Positions 42,337 through 50,801 of a stretch of 64,000 bases of DNA are shown in pieces. Positions within the stretch are counted from its first letter, which is position 1; the number at the start of each line of letters is the position of its first letter. Below the pieces are notes generated by a model. The model saw nothing but the letters and a program-made list of their open reading frames with translations, searched no databases and was not told the DNA's origin. The DNA is from JBCAXA01 sp038534295. GTDB lineage: Bacteria; Pseudomonadota; Gammaproteobacteria; Steroidobacterales; Woeseiaceae. The stretch lies in assembly GCA_038534295.1 (NCBI GenBank), contig JBCAXA010000001.1, positions 62,001 to 126,000 of the forward strand, given 5' to 3'. A program made the translations under genes and the position numbers.

Positions 42337-43401
42337 CTAGGATTCCGTCAGCTCGAGCAACTCCAGCCCGCGCACACTCGTCCGCACGGCGGTCCGTTCG
42401 CGTTCCGGCATCGGGATCAAACCACGATCGGTCAGGTAGCCCTCTTCGCCCCAGGCACGCTCGCTGGTGAATTCCTTCAAAAAGCCCTCGATGCCCGGTA
42501 TTACGCCGACATGGGCGCGCTTGACGTAGAAATACAGCGGCCGCGACACCGGATAGCGACCGTCGGCGATCGTTTCAAAGGTCGGGATCACGCCGTCCAT
42601 AGCAGCGCCCTGGACTTTGTCGCTATTTTGCTCGAGAAAACTGAAGCCAAAGATACCGAGCGCATTCGGATTCGCGTTCAGTTTTTGCACGATCAGGTTG
42701 TCGTTCTCGCCCGTCTCGACGAAGACGCCGTCTTCGCGAATCGCGTGACATACGGCCTTGAAACGATCGGAATCGGTTTTCTTCAGCGCAGCGATGCCGG
42801 GAAACTGCGCGCAACCGCCTTCCATCGCCAGCTCGACAAACGCATCGCGTGTACCTGACGTTGGCGGCGGCCCCATGATCTCGATACGAGCATCGGTGTA
42901 GCGCGGGTTTATTTCGTTCCAGCGCCGATAGGGGTTTTCGATCAACTCGGCGGAGTCTGGGCTCGCCGGCACTTGTTTGGCGAGTGCAAGGTAGATCTCC
43001 GCCAAGCTTAGATCGACGGGTGTTGCGCTGTTCGCGTTGGCAAGAACAATGCCGTCGTAGCCGATTTTCACTTCGACGATGTCGCGCACGCCGGCTTTGC
43101 GACAGCTCTCGACCTCAGAAAACTTGATTCGTCGCGACGAATTCGTGACGTCCGGGTACGAAATTCCAACGCCGGAACAGAAGAGTTTGAAGCCGCCGCC
43201 CGACCCCGTTGACTCGACGGTCGGCGTTTTGCCAAAAAACCGCCCGAAGCGCTCAGCCACGACTGTCGAAAAAGGAAATACGGTCGATGAGCCCACTATC
43301 GAAATATAATCGCGAGCACTTTGTGCGTTGGCGATACTGCCCGTGCCGAACGTCAATACGCCTGCGAGGACGGCGGCGATCGAAGCATGTCGCGATCTCA
43401 A
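42337..43401 (-). CDS. pstS: Periplasmic phosphate-binding protein PstS
   Basis: Captures phosphate in the periplasm and delivers it to PstCA. A signal peptide ends at ANAQS; ligand-binding blocks follow: ISIVGSSTVFPFSTVVAERF, STGSGGGFKLFCSGVG and MGPPPTSGTRDAFVEL, with anion-binding Ser/Thr/Arg. 354 residues. The start is a TTG with GGAG eight bases upstream. It is the first gene of the pst group and faces dapE across 139 bases, where a weak Pho-box-like sequence lies. Confidence 0.95.
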   Translation of the reverse strand: MRSRHASIAAVLAGVLTFGTGSIANAQSARDYISIVGSSTVFPFSTVVAERFGRFFGKTPTVESTGSGGGFKLFCSGVGISYPDVTNSSRRIKFSEVESCRKAGVRDIVEVKIGYDGIVLANANSATPVDLSLAEIYLALAKQVPASPDSAELIENPYRRWNEINPRYTDARIEIMGPPPTSGTRDAFVELAMEGGCAQFPGIAALKKTDSDRFKAVCHAIREDGVFVETGENDNLIVQKLNANPNALGIFGFSFLEQNSDKVQGAAMDGVIPTFETIADGRYPVSRPLYFYVKRAHVGVIPGIEGFLKEFTSERAWGEEGYLTDRGLIPMPERERTAVRTSVRGLELLELTES

Positions 43402-43473
43402 GGCTTTCGCTCCCGAAGAAACAGTGGCAGAACTGCCGAGATCGAGACAATACCTTATCTTCCCAAAACCTAT

Positions 43474-43492
43474 TATTACGAAAATGTGAAAA
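43474..43492 (-). promoter_or_regulatory. Weak Pho-box-like repeat upstream of pstS
   Basis: On the minus strand TTTTCACATTT is followed by TCGTAAT, two half-sites 11 bases apart that each match TGTCAT at about four of six positions. It lies about 75 bases upstream of the pstS start. PhoB control of pstS is expected from the family, but this match is poor and I could be wrong about the exact site. Confidence 0.3.
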
Positions 43493-43540
43493 TCAGCAGT
43501 GCGCTCAAAGCGCTGCCGTGATCACAACGACGACTCTGTT

Positions 43541-44701
43541 ATGTCTAATACAAGCGACGCCTTCGACCTTACCTGTGAGTTGATACGCAGGCCATCCGTC
43601 ACGCCCGACGATGCCGGTTGCCAAACGATGCTCGGTGAACGCCTAGCCGCGGCCGGTTTCGCGCTCGAGTCCATGCGTTTCAATGACACCGACAACTTGT
43701 GGGCGCGACGCGGCACGGCCGGTCCACTGCTATGTTTTGCCGGACACACGGACGTGGTTCCGCCCGGTGATCTTGCGGCATGGTCTGCTGATCCCTATAC
43801 GCCGACGGTGCGCGATGAACTGTTGTACGGGCGCGGCGCAGCGGACATGAAAGCCAGTCTTGCGGCAATGGTCATCGCGGTCGAACGCTTCACGAATGCG
43901 CATCCCGACGCACCGGGCAGCCTTGCACTGCTGCTCACTAGCGACGAAGAAGGCCCCGCGCGCGACGGAACGCGACGGGTGATTGAGACGCTAAACGCGC
44001 GCGACGAACACATTGACTGGTGTGTCGTCGGTGAACCGTCGAGTCACCGCACGCTCGGCGACACGATTCGCATCGGTCGGCGTGGCTCGTTGAGCGGCAT
44101 GTTGACGGTACGCGGTATTCAAGGACACGTTGCGTATCCGCAGCTTGCCCGCAACCCAATCAGCGACTTTGCGCCGCTGCTCGCCGAACTCACGGGCCGC
44201 CACTGGGACGACGGCAACGCTGCCTTCCCGCCAACGAGTTTCCAGGTTGTCCGCATTGGCGCCGACGCGGGCGCCGTCAACGTCATCCCGGGCGAACTCA
44301 CGGCCCGATTCAACTTTCGATACTCCACCGAATGGACCCATGAGACGCTGCAAGCCGAAGTCGAAGCGATGTTTGCGCGCCACGACATGGATGCGGATTT
44401 GCGGTGGCACCTTTCGGGTGAGCCGTATTTGACCACGCGCGAGACGCTCATCGACGCGGTCGAGTCAGCGCTATCCCAAACGCTCGGTCGAACGCCGGAA
44501 CGCTCGACCGGCGGCGGCACGTCCGACGGTCGATTTATTTCCCCAGCGGGCGCTGAAGTGGTGGAGATCGGCCCGATCAATGCCTCGATCCACAAAATCG
44601 ATGAACACATCCGGATCGCCGACATCGACGCACTGGCCGACGTCTATGAAGGCGTGATCAAAAAACTGCTGCTAAGCGGGAGCCGCGTCGAGCGTCACTG
44701 A
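43541..44701 (+). CDS. dapE: Succinyl-diaminopimelate desuccinylase
   Basis: M20-family zinc enzyme that removes the succinyl group added by DapD, giving LL-diaminopimelate. Metal and catalytic motifs: LLCFAGHTDVVPPGDLAAWS, LLYGRGAADMKASLAAMVIA, LLTSDEEGPARDGTRRVI and STGGGTSDGRFISPAGAEVV. 386 residues from the ATG used; the frame is open 14 codons earlier without a credible start. The gene splits the two phosphate-regulon groups and its last 30 bases overlap the 3' end of dsbB on the other strand. Confidence 0.96.
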   Translation: MSNTSDAFDLTCELIRRPSVTPDDAGCQTMLGERLAAAGFALESMRFNDTDNLWARRGTAGPLLCFAGHTDVVPPGDLAAWSADPYTPTVRDELLYGRGAADMKASLAAMVIAVERFTNAHPDAPGSLALLLTSDEEGPARDGTRRVIETLNARDEHIDWCVVGEPSSHRTLGDTIRIGRRGSLSGMLTVRGIQGHVAYPQLARNPISDFAPLLAELTGRHWDDGNAAFPPTSFQVVRIGADAGAVNVIPGELTARFNFRYSTEWTHETLQAEVEAMFARHDMDADLRWHLSGEPYLTTRETLIDAVESALSQTLGRTPERSTGGGTSDGRFISPAGAEVVEIGPINASIHKIDEHIRIADIDALADVYEGVIKKLLLSGSRVERH

Positions 44702-45187
44702 GCGGGTCGGCAATAGCGCGTTGGCAACGACGCCAGCAAGCGTCAGGGCGGCAGCCGCGATCAGCACCCACGTCGGCATGCTGAGGCCGAGAAACGACCA
44801 GGATATCGCCGCGCATTCGCCAGAGCCGGTGAAGACTTGCTGCAGCACATCGAAAAACGGCGCCGTGTCGAGTAGAAACTCGAGACTGGCCCCGCAGGCC
44901 GGAACTTGATCCGGCGGCAGGTTCTGCAGCCAGACGTGGCGACCCGCGACAGCGGCAGTAGCGCCACCGGTGAGTAGCAAAGCCAGTGCGTAGCCGATTC
45001 GGCCACCGCCAGCCGGATTGTGTAGCGCCGCTATCAGAAAAACCACGCCGGTGGCGATTACGCCGATGCGCTGGAACACACACAAAGGACAAGGCTCGAG
45101 TCCGAGTCCGTGCTGCGCGTACAGCGCATAGGCCATCAGTCCGACACAGGCACCAAAGCCCAAAAGATTGGCAGAACGGCGAGTCAT
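44672..45187 (-). CDS. dsbB: Disulfide bond formation protein DsbB
   Basis: Inner membrane protein that reoxidises DsbA using ubiquinone. Four hydrophobic helices are visible. The first periplasmic redox pair is in LEPCPLCVFQRIGVI (CPLC), and the second pair in VPACGASLEFLL and GSGECAAISWSFLGLSM. 171 residues, ATG start. It lies 11 bases downstream of phoU on the same strand, so it may be co-transcribed with it. The convergent dapE overlaps its 3' end. Confidence 0.95.
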   Translation of the reverse strand: MTRRSANLLGFGACVGLMAYALYAQHGLGLEPCPLCVFQRIGVIATGVVFLIAALHNPAGGGRIGYALALLLTGGATAAVAGRHVWLQNLPPDQVPACGASLEFLLDTAPFFDVLQQVFTGSGECAAISWSFLGLSMPTWVLIAAAALTLAGVVANALLPTRSVTLDAAPA

Positions 45188-45198
45188 GGCGAGCGAGT

Positions 45199-45933
45199 TT
45201 ACGTGTTTTGACCGCCCGGTGGCGACGAGTCGGCAATCTCAACGATGACGTCTTCTGTGTGTCGCACGTCTTTGCCGAGCACCATGTAAACAACGTACTC
45301 GCAGATGTTCTTGGCGTGATCGCCGATGCGCTCTAACGAACGCGCTGTCCAGGTGACGTTCATTACGCGCTTAATGGTTCGCGGATCCTCCATCATGAAC
45401 GTAATGCACTGACGCTGGACGAGCTCATACTCTTCGTCGACGCGCTCGTCCTCTTTGATCACCGCCGTGGCGGCATCCACATCGAGTCTTGCGAACGCAT
45501 TCATGGCGTCGCGAACCATGGTCCTGACGTGGTGGCCGAGATTCTTCAGCTCACGGTAAGAGCCTACCGGCCGATCCATTGCCGCCAGTTTGGTGGCAAG
45601 AAATCCAATCTTCTCCGCTTCATCGCCGATCCGTTCGAGATCCGTGATGGTCTTGATGACGGCAAATATGAGTCGTAAATCGCCGGCGGCCGGCCCACGA
45701 ATTGCCAGGATGCGGCTGCACTCCTCATCAATTGCGACTTCCATCTGATTCACTTTGACGTCGTCGTGAGCGACTTTCATGCCGAGCTCGCTATCACCCG
45801 ATACGACCGCGTCGATCGCGCGCTCGAGCTGCGTCTCGACCAGCCCACCCATCGCCAAAACCTGGCTGCGCAGCTCCTCCAAATCTTTGTTGAAGCGTCG
45901 CGAAGTGTGGTGGTTGATGTCTGTCGTTTGCAT
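45199..45933 (-). CDS. phoU: Phosphate-signalling regulator PhoU
   Basis: Negative regulator linking the Pst importer to PhoR. Two PhoU helical repeats of about 105 residues are visible, each with a Glu/Asp-rich metal-binding signature (LIFAVIKTITDLERIGDEAE in the first, NVTWTARSLERIGDHAKNI in the second). Start: an upstream in-frame codon exists 12 residues earlier, but the ATG (MQTTDINHHTSRRFNKDL) has an excellent GGAGG seven bases upstream and was chosen (244 residues). It is separated from pstB, its usual partner, and follows phoR instead. Confidence 0.95.
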   Translation of the reverse strand: MQTTDINHHTSRRFNKDLEELRSQVLAMGGLVETQLERAIDAVVSGDSELGMKVAHDDVKVNQMEVAIDEECSRILAIRGPAAGDLRLIFAVIKTITDLERIGDEAEKIGFLATKLAAMDRPVGSYRELKNLGHHVRTMVRDAMNAFARLDVDAATAVIKEDERVDEEYELVQRQCITFMMEDPRTIKRVMNVTWTARSLERIGDHAKNICEYVVYMVLGKDVRHTEDVIVEIADSSPPGGQNT

Positions 45934-46021
45934 GGCCTCACCTCCGTCGCGGTCGACCGTCATAGCCACCCGCTAATGTTCAAGTGATACCCCAATACTC
46001 ACTCGTATTCACTTCATTTTT

Positions 46022-46037
46022 ATGACATTTTACGACA
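46022..46037 (-). promoter_or_regulatory. Pho-box-like tandem repeat upstream of phoU
   Basis: On the minus strand TGTCGTAAAA is directly followed by TGTCATAAAA, a tandem of near-perfect PhoB half-sites about 90 bases upstream of phoU. The period is 10 bases, against 11 in the canonical Pho box. TGAATAC about 10 bases downstream could be the -10 element. It suggests phoU (and dsbB) has its own PhoB-controlled promoter within the phoB-phoR-phoU series. Confidence 0.6.
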
Positions 46038-46066
46038 AACCGGACGAATCCGGGTCGAGACGCGGA

Positions 46067-47404
46067 CTAAATGCCGCTGCCGGTGTTTTGCACCGGTTCA
46101 AGTTCATCGCCAATGTCGCAAAGACGATCCGCTGGAAAACTGCAGCGAAACGTTGAGCCTTCGCCGAGCCGGCTCTCAATCGCCAACTCGGCACCGTGTC
46201 GGTTCAGCGCGTGCTTAACAATGGCAAGCCCGAGGCCAATACCGCCTTGGTGTCTACTTCGACCGCGGTCAGAGCGAAAAAATCGCTCCGTCAGGCGAGG
46301 AATATCACTTTCGGCGATGCCCTCACCGGTATCGATTACCTCGAATTCACCGCTGCCATCGTCGAGTTTACGCCAAATCATTTTGACGAGCCCTTCTGGC
46401 GGCGTATGCCGCAGTGCATTCTGAAAGAGATTAGACACGACCGACTCGAGCACCGACTGATTGCCACGAATTGCTTTGTCGGTCGCAATCTGCACGTCGA
46501 CTTTCGGATGCAGCAGACTGCGTGGCGCTCCATCGGCGGCCGAACGGACGATCTCGGCAAAATCGATCACCTGCTCGTCGGCCAACGACGAATCCGACTC
46601 GAGGCGCGACAGGCGCAGCAGATCGGTGATGATCGCGAGCATGCGACTCGCTTGCGCGCGCATTTCACCGACCGGCCGCAGCCAGGGTTCTGGCAGATCC
46701 GGCTCCTCGGCCATGGCGTCGAGATAACCGGCAATAACGGTCAGCGGCGTTCGTAGTTCGTGCGACGCATTCGCGACGAAATCGCGGCGCATCCGCGCGA
46801 GCTGCGTTTGCTCGGTGATATCACGCACCAACAGCATCCAATCGCTGGGTCCGTACGGCACCATACGCATAGACAAAAACGCACCTTCGAGTACTGGCGA
46901 GGGCAACACCAGCGTCTGGGTCGAATCGCGCTCGTTCAAATACGCAATGAAATCTGGATGCCGGACCAAATTGTCGATCCGTTGACCGCGATCGCGCTTG
47001 GCCTTCAACCCGAGGTTACGCCGCGCGGCGCGGTTGTAGCGTACGATTTCAAAGTTGTCGGTGAGCGAAACGACGCCGTCCGGCATCGCGTTGGTCGAAT
47101 TGCGGACCTCTTTCAGCAGCGAGCGGTAGCTCTTCTTCTGCTTACGTAACCGCTGATGCACGTGATCGACGCGCGCCAGCGTGCGCGCCCACAAGCCGGT
47201 GCCGTCCGGCACCGTTACGCCCTTGGACTTGCCGCGCGAGAGCTCCTGCTCGAGCCGAATCAGGTGAAAAAGGTGAAACCACAAGGAAATGGCGGCGCCG
47301 ACAAAAAGCCCGGCAAAAAGATTGCCGAAGTACAGTCCGATGGCCGCGCCAAGGGCCAGTAACGCCGTCAACCGGCCGAGCGCATGAAGCCAAGCGCTCG
47401 TCAT
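46067..47404 (-). CDS. phoR: Phosphate regulon sensor histidine kinase PhoR
   Basis: Membrane sensor kinase that phosphorylates PhoB in phosphate limitation. N-terminal hydrophobic hairpin (LTALLALGAAIGLYFGNLFA), a basic linker, a PAS domain (VSLTDNFEIVRYNRAARRNL), the HisKA phospho-acceptor FVANASHELRTPLTVIAGYL and a HATPase domain with LFQNALRHTPPEG, VIDTGEGIAESDIPRLTERF and GGIGLGLAIVKHALNRHGAE. 445 residues, close to E. coli PhoR (431). It begins 6 bases after phoB. Confidence 0.95.
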   Translation of the reverse strand: MTSAWLHALGRLTALLALGAAIGLYFGNLFAGLFVGAAISLWFHLFHLIRLEQELSRGKSKGVTVPDGTGLWARTLARVDHVHQRLRKQKKSYRSLLKEVRNSTNAMPDGVVSLTDNFEIVRYNRAARRNLGLKAKRDRGQRIDNLVRHPDFIAYLNERDSTQTLVLPSPVLEGAFLSMRMVPYGPSDWMLLVRDITEQTQLARMRRDFVANASHELRTPLTVIAGYLDAMAEEPDLPEPWLRPVGEMRAQASRMLAIITDLLRLSRLESDSSLADEQVIDFAEIVRSAADGAPRSLLHPKVDVQIATDKAIRGNQSVLESVVSNLFQNALRHTPPEGLVKMIWRKLDDGSGEFEVIDTGEGIAESDIPRLTERFFRSDRGRSRHQGGIGLGLAIVKHALNRHGAELAIESRLGEGSTFRCSFPADRLCDIGDELEPVQNTGSGI

Positions 47405-47410
47405 AAAGAC

Positions 47411-48103
47411 CTATCCTCGCCGGGACGACATGCGGTAGCCGGCGCCACGCACGGTCTGAATCAATGAGTCGAGGTCAAAGGCCTCCAGCGCTTTGCGCAG
47501 GCGGCGAATGTGCACATCGACTGTGCGCTCTTCGACATAGACATTCGCGCCCCAGACGCGGTCCAGCAACTGCGAGCGCGAATACACCCGCTCCGGATGT
47601 GACATCAGAAACTTCAGCAAGCGATACTCGGTCGGTCCGAGCGGAATGTCTTTGCCGTCGGCAGAGACTCGATGGCTGCTCGGATCGAGCGAGATACCGC
47701 CGAGTTCGATCGTCGAGTCGGTGCGGCCGGACGTGCGGCGCAATACCGCTTCGATGCGCGCGACCAGCTCCCGCGCGGCAAACGGTTTGATGATGTAGTC
47801 GTCAGCGCCACTGTCGAGTCCGGTTACCTTGTCGGTTTCCGTCGCGCGTGCGGTCAGCATAATGATCGCTAGCTCAGCGTAACGATCGTCGCGTTTCAGA
47901 TAGCGAGTGAACTCGAGACCACTCATATCCGGCAACATCCAGTCGATCAAAGCAAGATCGACGCTGCCGTTGGCCAGTGCTTCGCGCGCTTCGGCACAGT
48001 CGGCAGACTCGACGATTTCATAGCCGGCCCGTTGCAGATGAAAGACGATCATTGAGCGAACGGCCGGCTCGTCTTCCAATACGAGGATTCTCTTGCCCGA
48101 CAC
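47411..48103 (-). CDS. phoB: Phosphate regulon response regulator PhoB
   Basis: OmpR-type transcription activator of phosphate-starvation genes. Receiver domain: RILVLEDEPAVRSMI (acidic pair), LIDWMLPDMSGLEFTRYLKR (phospho-acceptor Asp), MLTARATETDKVTGLDSGAD and DYIIKPFAARELVARIEAVL. Winged-helix DNA-binding domain: LGPTEYRLLKFLMSHPERVY and VDVHIRRLRKALEAFDLDSL. The GTG used gives MSGKRILVLE, matching family starts; a TTG four codons upstream is the alternative. No clear Pho box was seen in the short gap before tsaB's stop. Confidence 0.96.
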   Translation of the reverse strand: MSGKRILVLEDEPAVRSMIVFHLQRAGYEIVESADCAEAREALANGSVDLALIDWMLPDMSGLEFTRYLKRDDRYAELAIIMLTARATETDKVTGLDSGADDYIIKPFAARELVARIEAVLRRTSGRTDSTIELGGISLDPSSHRVSADGKDIPLGPTEYRLLKFLMSHPERVYSRSQLLDRVWGANVYVEERTVDVHIRRLRKALEAFDLDSLIQTVRGAGYRMSSRRG

Positions 48104-48165
48104 GGTACTACCCAAACGCGCTGCAACAGCGGAAACGATGGGACGTAATTAAAGCAGGCTTGACG

Positions 48166-48816
48166 CTATCTGACTACCGAGTCGCGCAAATAGCTAGCCG
48201 TTGCGTCCTCGGCGCGGACCGTTGCGCCAGCGCGCAGCAGCGGCCGAGCTAGGGCAAGCAAATCGCCAGCGTGCGGCCAGCGGGCGAGCGCCGTGCGGCC
48301 GCCAGCGCGCTCGGCAAGTTCGGCAATGCGCTGCCAACCGTCGCCGGCCAGCACGTCGCCGGGCTGCAGATCGACCGCACCCGGTGCGCAAACACGCTCG
48401 GCGTCTAGCGGCACGGCAACCGCACCGTCGCGCTGATAGCGACCGGCATAGGCTTCGCCCATGCGCGCATCCTGCGCGACGCTGACGATATCGTCGTTAC
48501 CGATGCGCAACGCACCTTGTGCAACCGCCGCAAGCGACGATACGGGCACGAGCGGCAGGTCCAGCGCGACGCCGAGTCCCTGCGCCACCGACACCCCCAA
48601 ACGGACGCCAGTAAAGCTGCCGGGACCGCGGCCGAACGCAATCGCGTCAAGATCGCGTGGCATTAGCTCGGCCTCACCGAGCAGCGCGTCAATCATCGCC
48701 AAAATCTCCCGACTGTGGCGCTGATCCGACTCGCGATGCTGCTCCGTTATCGTGTCACCAACGGCTAGCGCAACGCTGCAGGCTGGCGTCGAAGTGTCCA
48801 GACCGAGCAAATTCAT
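48166..48816 (-). CDS. tsaB: tRNA N6-threonylcarbamoyladenosine synthesis protein TsaB
   Basis: Scaffold and dimer partner of TsaD in the synthesis of t6A37 on ANN-decoding tRNAs. The ASKHA-type start NLLGLDTSTPACSVALAVGD, the RHSREILAMIDALLGEA segment and IAFGRGPGSFTGVRLGVSVA are diagnostic. 216 residues against 231 in E. coli. ATG in a 4-base overlap with the helicase stop. The helicase-tsaB pairing is seen in several gammaproteobacteria (yoaA-tsaB). Confidence 0.95.
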   Translation of the reverse strand: MNLLGLDTSTPACSVALAVGDTITEQHRESDQRHSREILAMIDALLGEAELMPRDLDAIAFGRGPGSFTGVRLGVSVAQGLGVALDLPLVPVSSLAAVAQGALRIGNDDIVSVAQDARMGEAYAGRYQRDGAVAVPLDAERVCAPGAVDLQPGDVLAGDGWQRIAELAERAGGRTALARWPHAGDLLALARPLLRAGATVRAEDATASYLRDSVVR

Positions 48817-50738
48817 GCCGAGGCTGACTTGGCTTCCATTGCGCGATAAAACTGCCGCACAGTATTCAGCGAGCTTGCCACCGGCATTGGCGCCAATGCG
48901 TCGAGAAATGCCTTGCCGTAGGCCTTGCTGCTGAGCCGCGGGTCACACAGCGCCACCACGCCGTAGTCTCTAGCATCGCGCAGCAAGCGCCCGACGCCTT
49001 GCTTCAGCGCCAGCACGGCTTGTGGTAGCTGATGCGTCGTGAATGGGTTTTCGCCGAGCCGCCGCAGTTGTTCGATGCGCGCCTGCAGCAAGGGATCGCC
49101 GGGTGACGCAAACGGCAGCTTATCGATCACCACCAAACTCAGCGCTGATCCGGGAACATCGACGCCCTCCCAAAACGTCCCGGTCGCGAGCAATACAGCG
49201 TTGCCTTCGGCGCGAAAAGTTCTTAGCAGCGCATCGCGAGGCATGGCGCCTTGCGTCAAAAGCCGCCGGCCGCGCACCGCGCTTTTGTGCTTCGCCAGCC
49301 AATCGGCCGCACGGTTTAGGGCGCGGTAGCTCGTAAACAGGAAAAACGCGCCGCCCTGCGTCAAACCGAGCAGTGGCGTGGTTGCCGCCATAACGGCGTC
49401 CGGATAGTCGGCCGCAGCCGGCGCGGGCAGCCCCGACGGCAGATAAAGCAGCGAGCGCTCCGCGAGTGGATAGGGACTCTCCAGCTTGACCGTTCGCGCG
49501 TCGCCGAGCCCGAGCCGCGACGCAAAGTGGCTAAAGTCTTCACCCACTGCCAGGGTAGCCGAGGTCAGCACCCAGCTCGCCTCACGCGCTGCGATCATTG
49601 CCGCCATCGCCGCCGACGTGTCCAACGGCGTTAGGTTGAGCCGCAGACCGCGGCGCCCGACATCAATCCAGCGCAGTCCTTCAACCGAATCCACATCGGC
49701 AAATCGCGCGAGTTCGACAGACCGCTCGTACAGGCGCAGCCCGAAATTCTCGAGCGTCACCGATTGCTCGCTCAGCGGATCGACAACGGCAATCGCCTCA
49801 CCGACGGCCTCGGTCAGCGTTGCCAGCGGCGGTCCGAGCTTCGCCTCCAACGGACCGAAATCGTAACGGCCAAGGTCGTGTGGCGCGGCGTCGCGCAAGC
49901 GCGCGAGCGCCGTTGCAACCTTCGCAACGACCTGCCCCGCCGCCGGGCCACCGAGCGCAGTGAGCTCAATAGTTGCCTCATCCAGCAAGGTCGCCAGCGC
50001 CACGGTGCCGATCGTCGTGCCGAGAAACTGCCCGGCTATGTCCGGCAGCTGATGCGCCTCGTCGACGATAAAAGCATCGGCGCCCGGTAGAAACTGATCA
50101 AAGCCCGCTTCCTTCATGGCGAGATCGGCCAGCAGTAGGTGATGGTTGACGACAACGATTCGCGCGGCTTGAGCATTGCGGCGCGCCTTGGTGACAAAAC
50201 AGCGCTCGTACTGAGGGCATTTTTGCCCGAGGCAATTGTCGAGGGTCGACGTCACCCACGGCCATACCGGCGAGTCGTCAGCAACGTCGACCACCTCGCG
50301 TCGGTCGCCCGTATCGGTTGCCGTTGACCATCGACCGATCGCGGCCAGCTCATGCCGATAGCGCGCGGCTCCGTCACGCGTGGCGGCGGTCGCCAGCCGC
50401 TCCAGACAAAGGTAGTTGCTGCGCCCTTTCAGGAGCGCGATCGTCACCGGCTGACCGATCGCTTTGGCAAGCGTCGGCAAGTCACGGTGAAACAGCTGGT
50501 CCTGAAGCGCGCGCGTGCCCGTCGAAACGATCGTTCGCCGCCCGCCCAGTAACGCTGGCACGAGATACGCAAACGTCTTGCCGGTGCCGGTGCCCGCTTC
50601 TATGAGCAAGTGCTCGCGGCTGGCCATGGCCGTCTCGGTAACCTCGGCCATCAACAGCTGCTGCTCGCGCGCGATGAAGCCATCGAGCACTGATTGGAGG
50701 GGACTTTCTGGTCCGAGAATCGTACTCGCCGGCCGCAT
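48813..50738 (-). CDS. yoaA: DinG/YoaA-family ATP-dependent DNA helicase
   Basis: XPD-like superfamily 2 helicase, probably with an iron-sulfur cluster, involved in DNA repair and replication-fork maintenance. Motifs: Walker A IEAGTGTGKTFAYLVPALLG, four-Cys cluster region (CLERL, then CLGQKCPQYERCFV), NHHLLLADLAM, Walker B FIVDEAHQLPDIAG, and C-terminal VLLATGTFWEGVDVPGSALS with RLLRDARDYGVVALCDPRL (motif VI equivalent). Next to tsaB, which favours YoaA over DinG. The ATG at 50738 is preferred over a TTG six codons earlier; 641 residues. Confidence 0.92.
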   Translation of the reverse strand: MRPASTILGPESPLQSVLDGFIAREQQLLMAEVTETAMASREHLLIEAGTGTGKTFAYLVPALLGGRRTIVSTGTRALQDQLFHRDLPTLAKAIGQPVTIALLKGRSNYLCLERLATAATRDGAARYRHELAAIGRWSTATDTGDRREVVDVADDSPVWPWVTSTLDNCLGQKCPQYERCFVTKARRNAQAARIVVVNHHLLLADLAMKEAGFDQFLPGADAFIVDEAHQLPDIAGQFLGTTIGTVALATLLDEATIELTALGGPAAGQVVAKVATALARLRDAAPHDLGRYDFGPLEAKLGPPLATLTEAVGEAIAVVDPLSEQSVTLENFGLRLYERSVELARFADVDSVEGLRWIDVGRRGLRLNLTPLDTSAAMAAMIAAREASWVLTSATLAVGEDFSHFASRLGLGDARTVKLESPYPLAERSLLYLPSGLPAPAAADYPDAVMAATTPLLGLTQGGAFFLFTSYRALNRAADWLAKHKSAVRGRRLLTQGAMPRDALLRTFRAEGNAVLLATGTFWEGVDVPGSALSLVVIDKLPFASPGDPLLQARIEQLRRLGENPFTTHQLPQAVLALKQGVGRLLRDARDYGVVALCDPRLSSKAYGKAFLDALAPMPVASSLNTVRQFYRAMEAKSASA

Positions 50739-50801
50739 CGGCGAAACTATACGCAACCGTTCGGCCGTCGCACAGCATCAATTGGCGCCGATCAGCCGAA
50801 T

